From Paralichthys olivaceus (lineage: Eukaryota; Chordata; Actinopteri; Pleuronectiformes; Paralichthyidae), in contig NC_091097.1 of assembly GCF_024713975.1 (NCBI RefSeq), forward strand, positions 740,001-804,000: a stretch of 64,000 bases of DNA, read 5' to 3'. A program made the position numbers and the translations under genes. Shown piece by piece: positions 63,446-64,000 of this stretch. The notes beneath the pieces are model-generated. The model ran no database searches. It saw nothing but the letters and a program-made list of their open reading frames with translations, and was not told the origin of the DNA. The stretch's first letter is position 1. Each line of letters starts with the position of its first letter.

Positions 63446-64000
63446 AAGAACTGAATCTTTGTCGTTCAGCAGCAAAGTGTTTGCAGATCATCGATGTGAT
63501 AAATGTGAGGGGGCGTGGCAGCCGAGAGAAAAGGCCTCAGGTCCATCGAATGCTTTCACTAATGATTTCACATTCTCGAGTGTTCCACAAGTACAACTAT
63601 TAAAGTTGAAGAGGGTGAGAGTCTTTTCAAACCTGAGGACGAGATACACGACGCACTGAACATTAAACTAGCGGACTCAACAAAAAGTCCAAAAAACCAG
63701 TTCTGCACTGACGCTCGCTAACTTCAGATGAACGTATTTAAAATGAGCATTTTCAGGGTTTCAGACTTTTTAAATCTGAGTTCCACGTTTTATTACTTTA
63801 ATGATCGTATGTTTGAAAAAGAATATGTGAACATTTACATTTAAAATACCAAAGTAAACAGATCTTAAATATTTTAACAAATTCAATTAGGCTGAAAATT
63901 CTGATTGTCGAGTTTTAGACTTAAAACAATGAAACAATCTTCTTCCTCCACTCACATTATTTTTATTAAAATTCTTTCACTGTTAGCTGGAATGTCGTTT
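63446..64000. other. Right end of the window, nothing recognised
   Basis: A 66-codon ORF at 63459-63659 has no recognised similarity. The rest is AT-rich. Confidence 0.45.

Overview
The window is eukaryotic and looks like a ray-finned fish, probably a percomorph teleost. Genes are intron-rich with GT-AG splice sites, microsatellites and minisatellites are very abundant, and several repeats resemble families common in percomorph genomes. No bacterial-style operon, ribosome binding site, CRISPR array or convincing tRNA was seen.

Left part (1-23.9 kb), ordinary host genes. The minus-strand 5' portion of a QRICH2/C16orf96-like gene occupies 1-6840, with an RFX X-box-like site upstream. A complete MFSD11 (13 coding exons, 10712-15303, minus; exon lengths add to 453 codons) lies head to head with a complete SRSF2 (16741-18371, plus, 224 aa). 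SRSF2 is followed by a long 3' region with candidate poison-exon splice sites. Then comes a complete EIF1 (22209-23447, plus, 111 aa) with two CRE palindromes in its promoter.

Right part (23.9-60.7 kb), a tandem segmental duplication. Unit A is 23907-44954 and unit B is 44955-60708. The motif CCTGCAGC sits at all three boundaries. The ancestral unit held a small cysteine-rich one-pass membrane protein gene (plus strand, 113 aa, not recognised) and a prss60-like secreted or GPI-anchored serine protease gene (minus strand). In unit B the protease gene has one active trypsin domain plus one inactive domain (580 aa predicted). In unit A the four-exon cassette for the active domain is present three times in a row. 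Every splice phase is compatible, so a single 1,146-aa protein with three active domains and one dead domain is predicted. This new polyserase-type gene is the most interesting thing in the window.

Mobile DNA. Unit A carries an R2-supergroup LINE (restriction-like endonuclease type) inside a protease intron, and a deleted copy of it one cassette further on. In unit B the first exons of the cysteine-rich gene are replaced by a LINE scrap and a degraded Ty3/gypsy fossil whose domain order is gag-PR-IN-RT-RH, as in Gmr1-like elements. That fossil is itself interrupted by a 2.5-kb insertion containing an 850-bp decamer satellite. Unit B also has a 470-bp insertion flanked by a perfect 9-bp direct repeat.

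Right end (60.7-64 kb): no recognisable gene; dispersed repeats, including one MITE-like element inserted into another.
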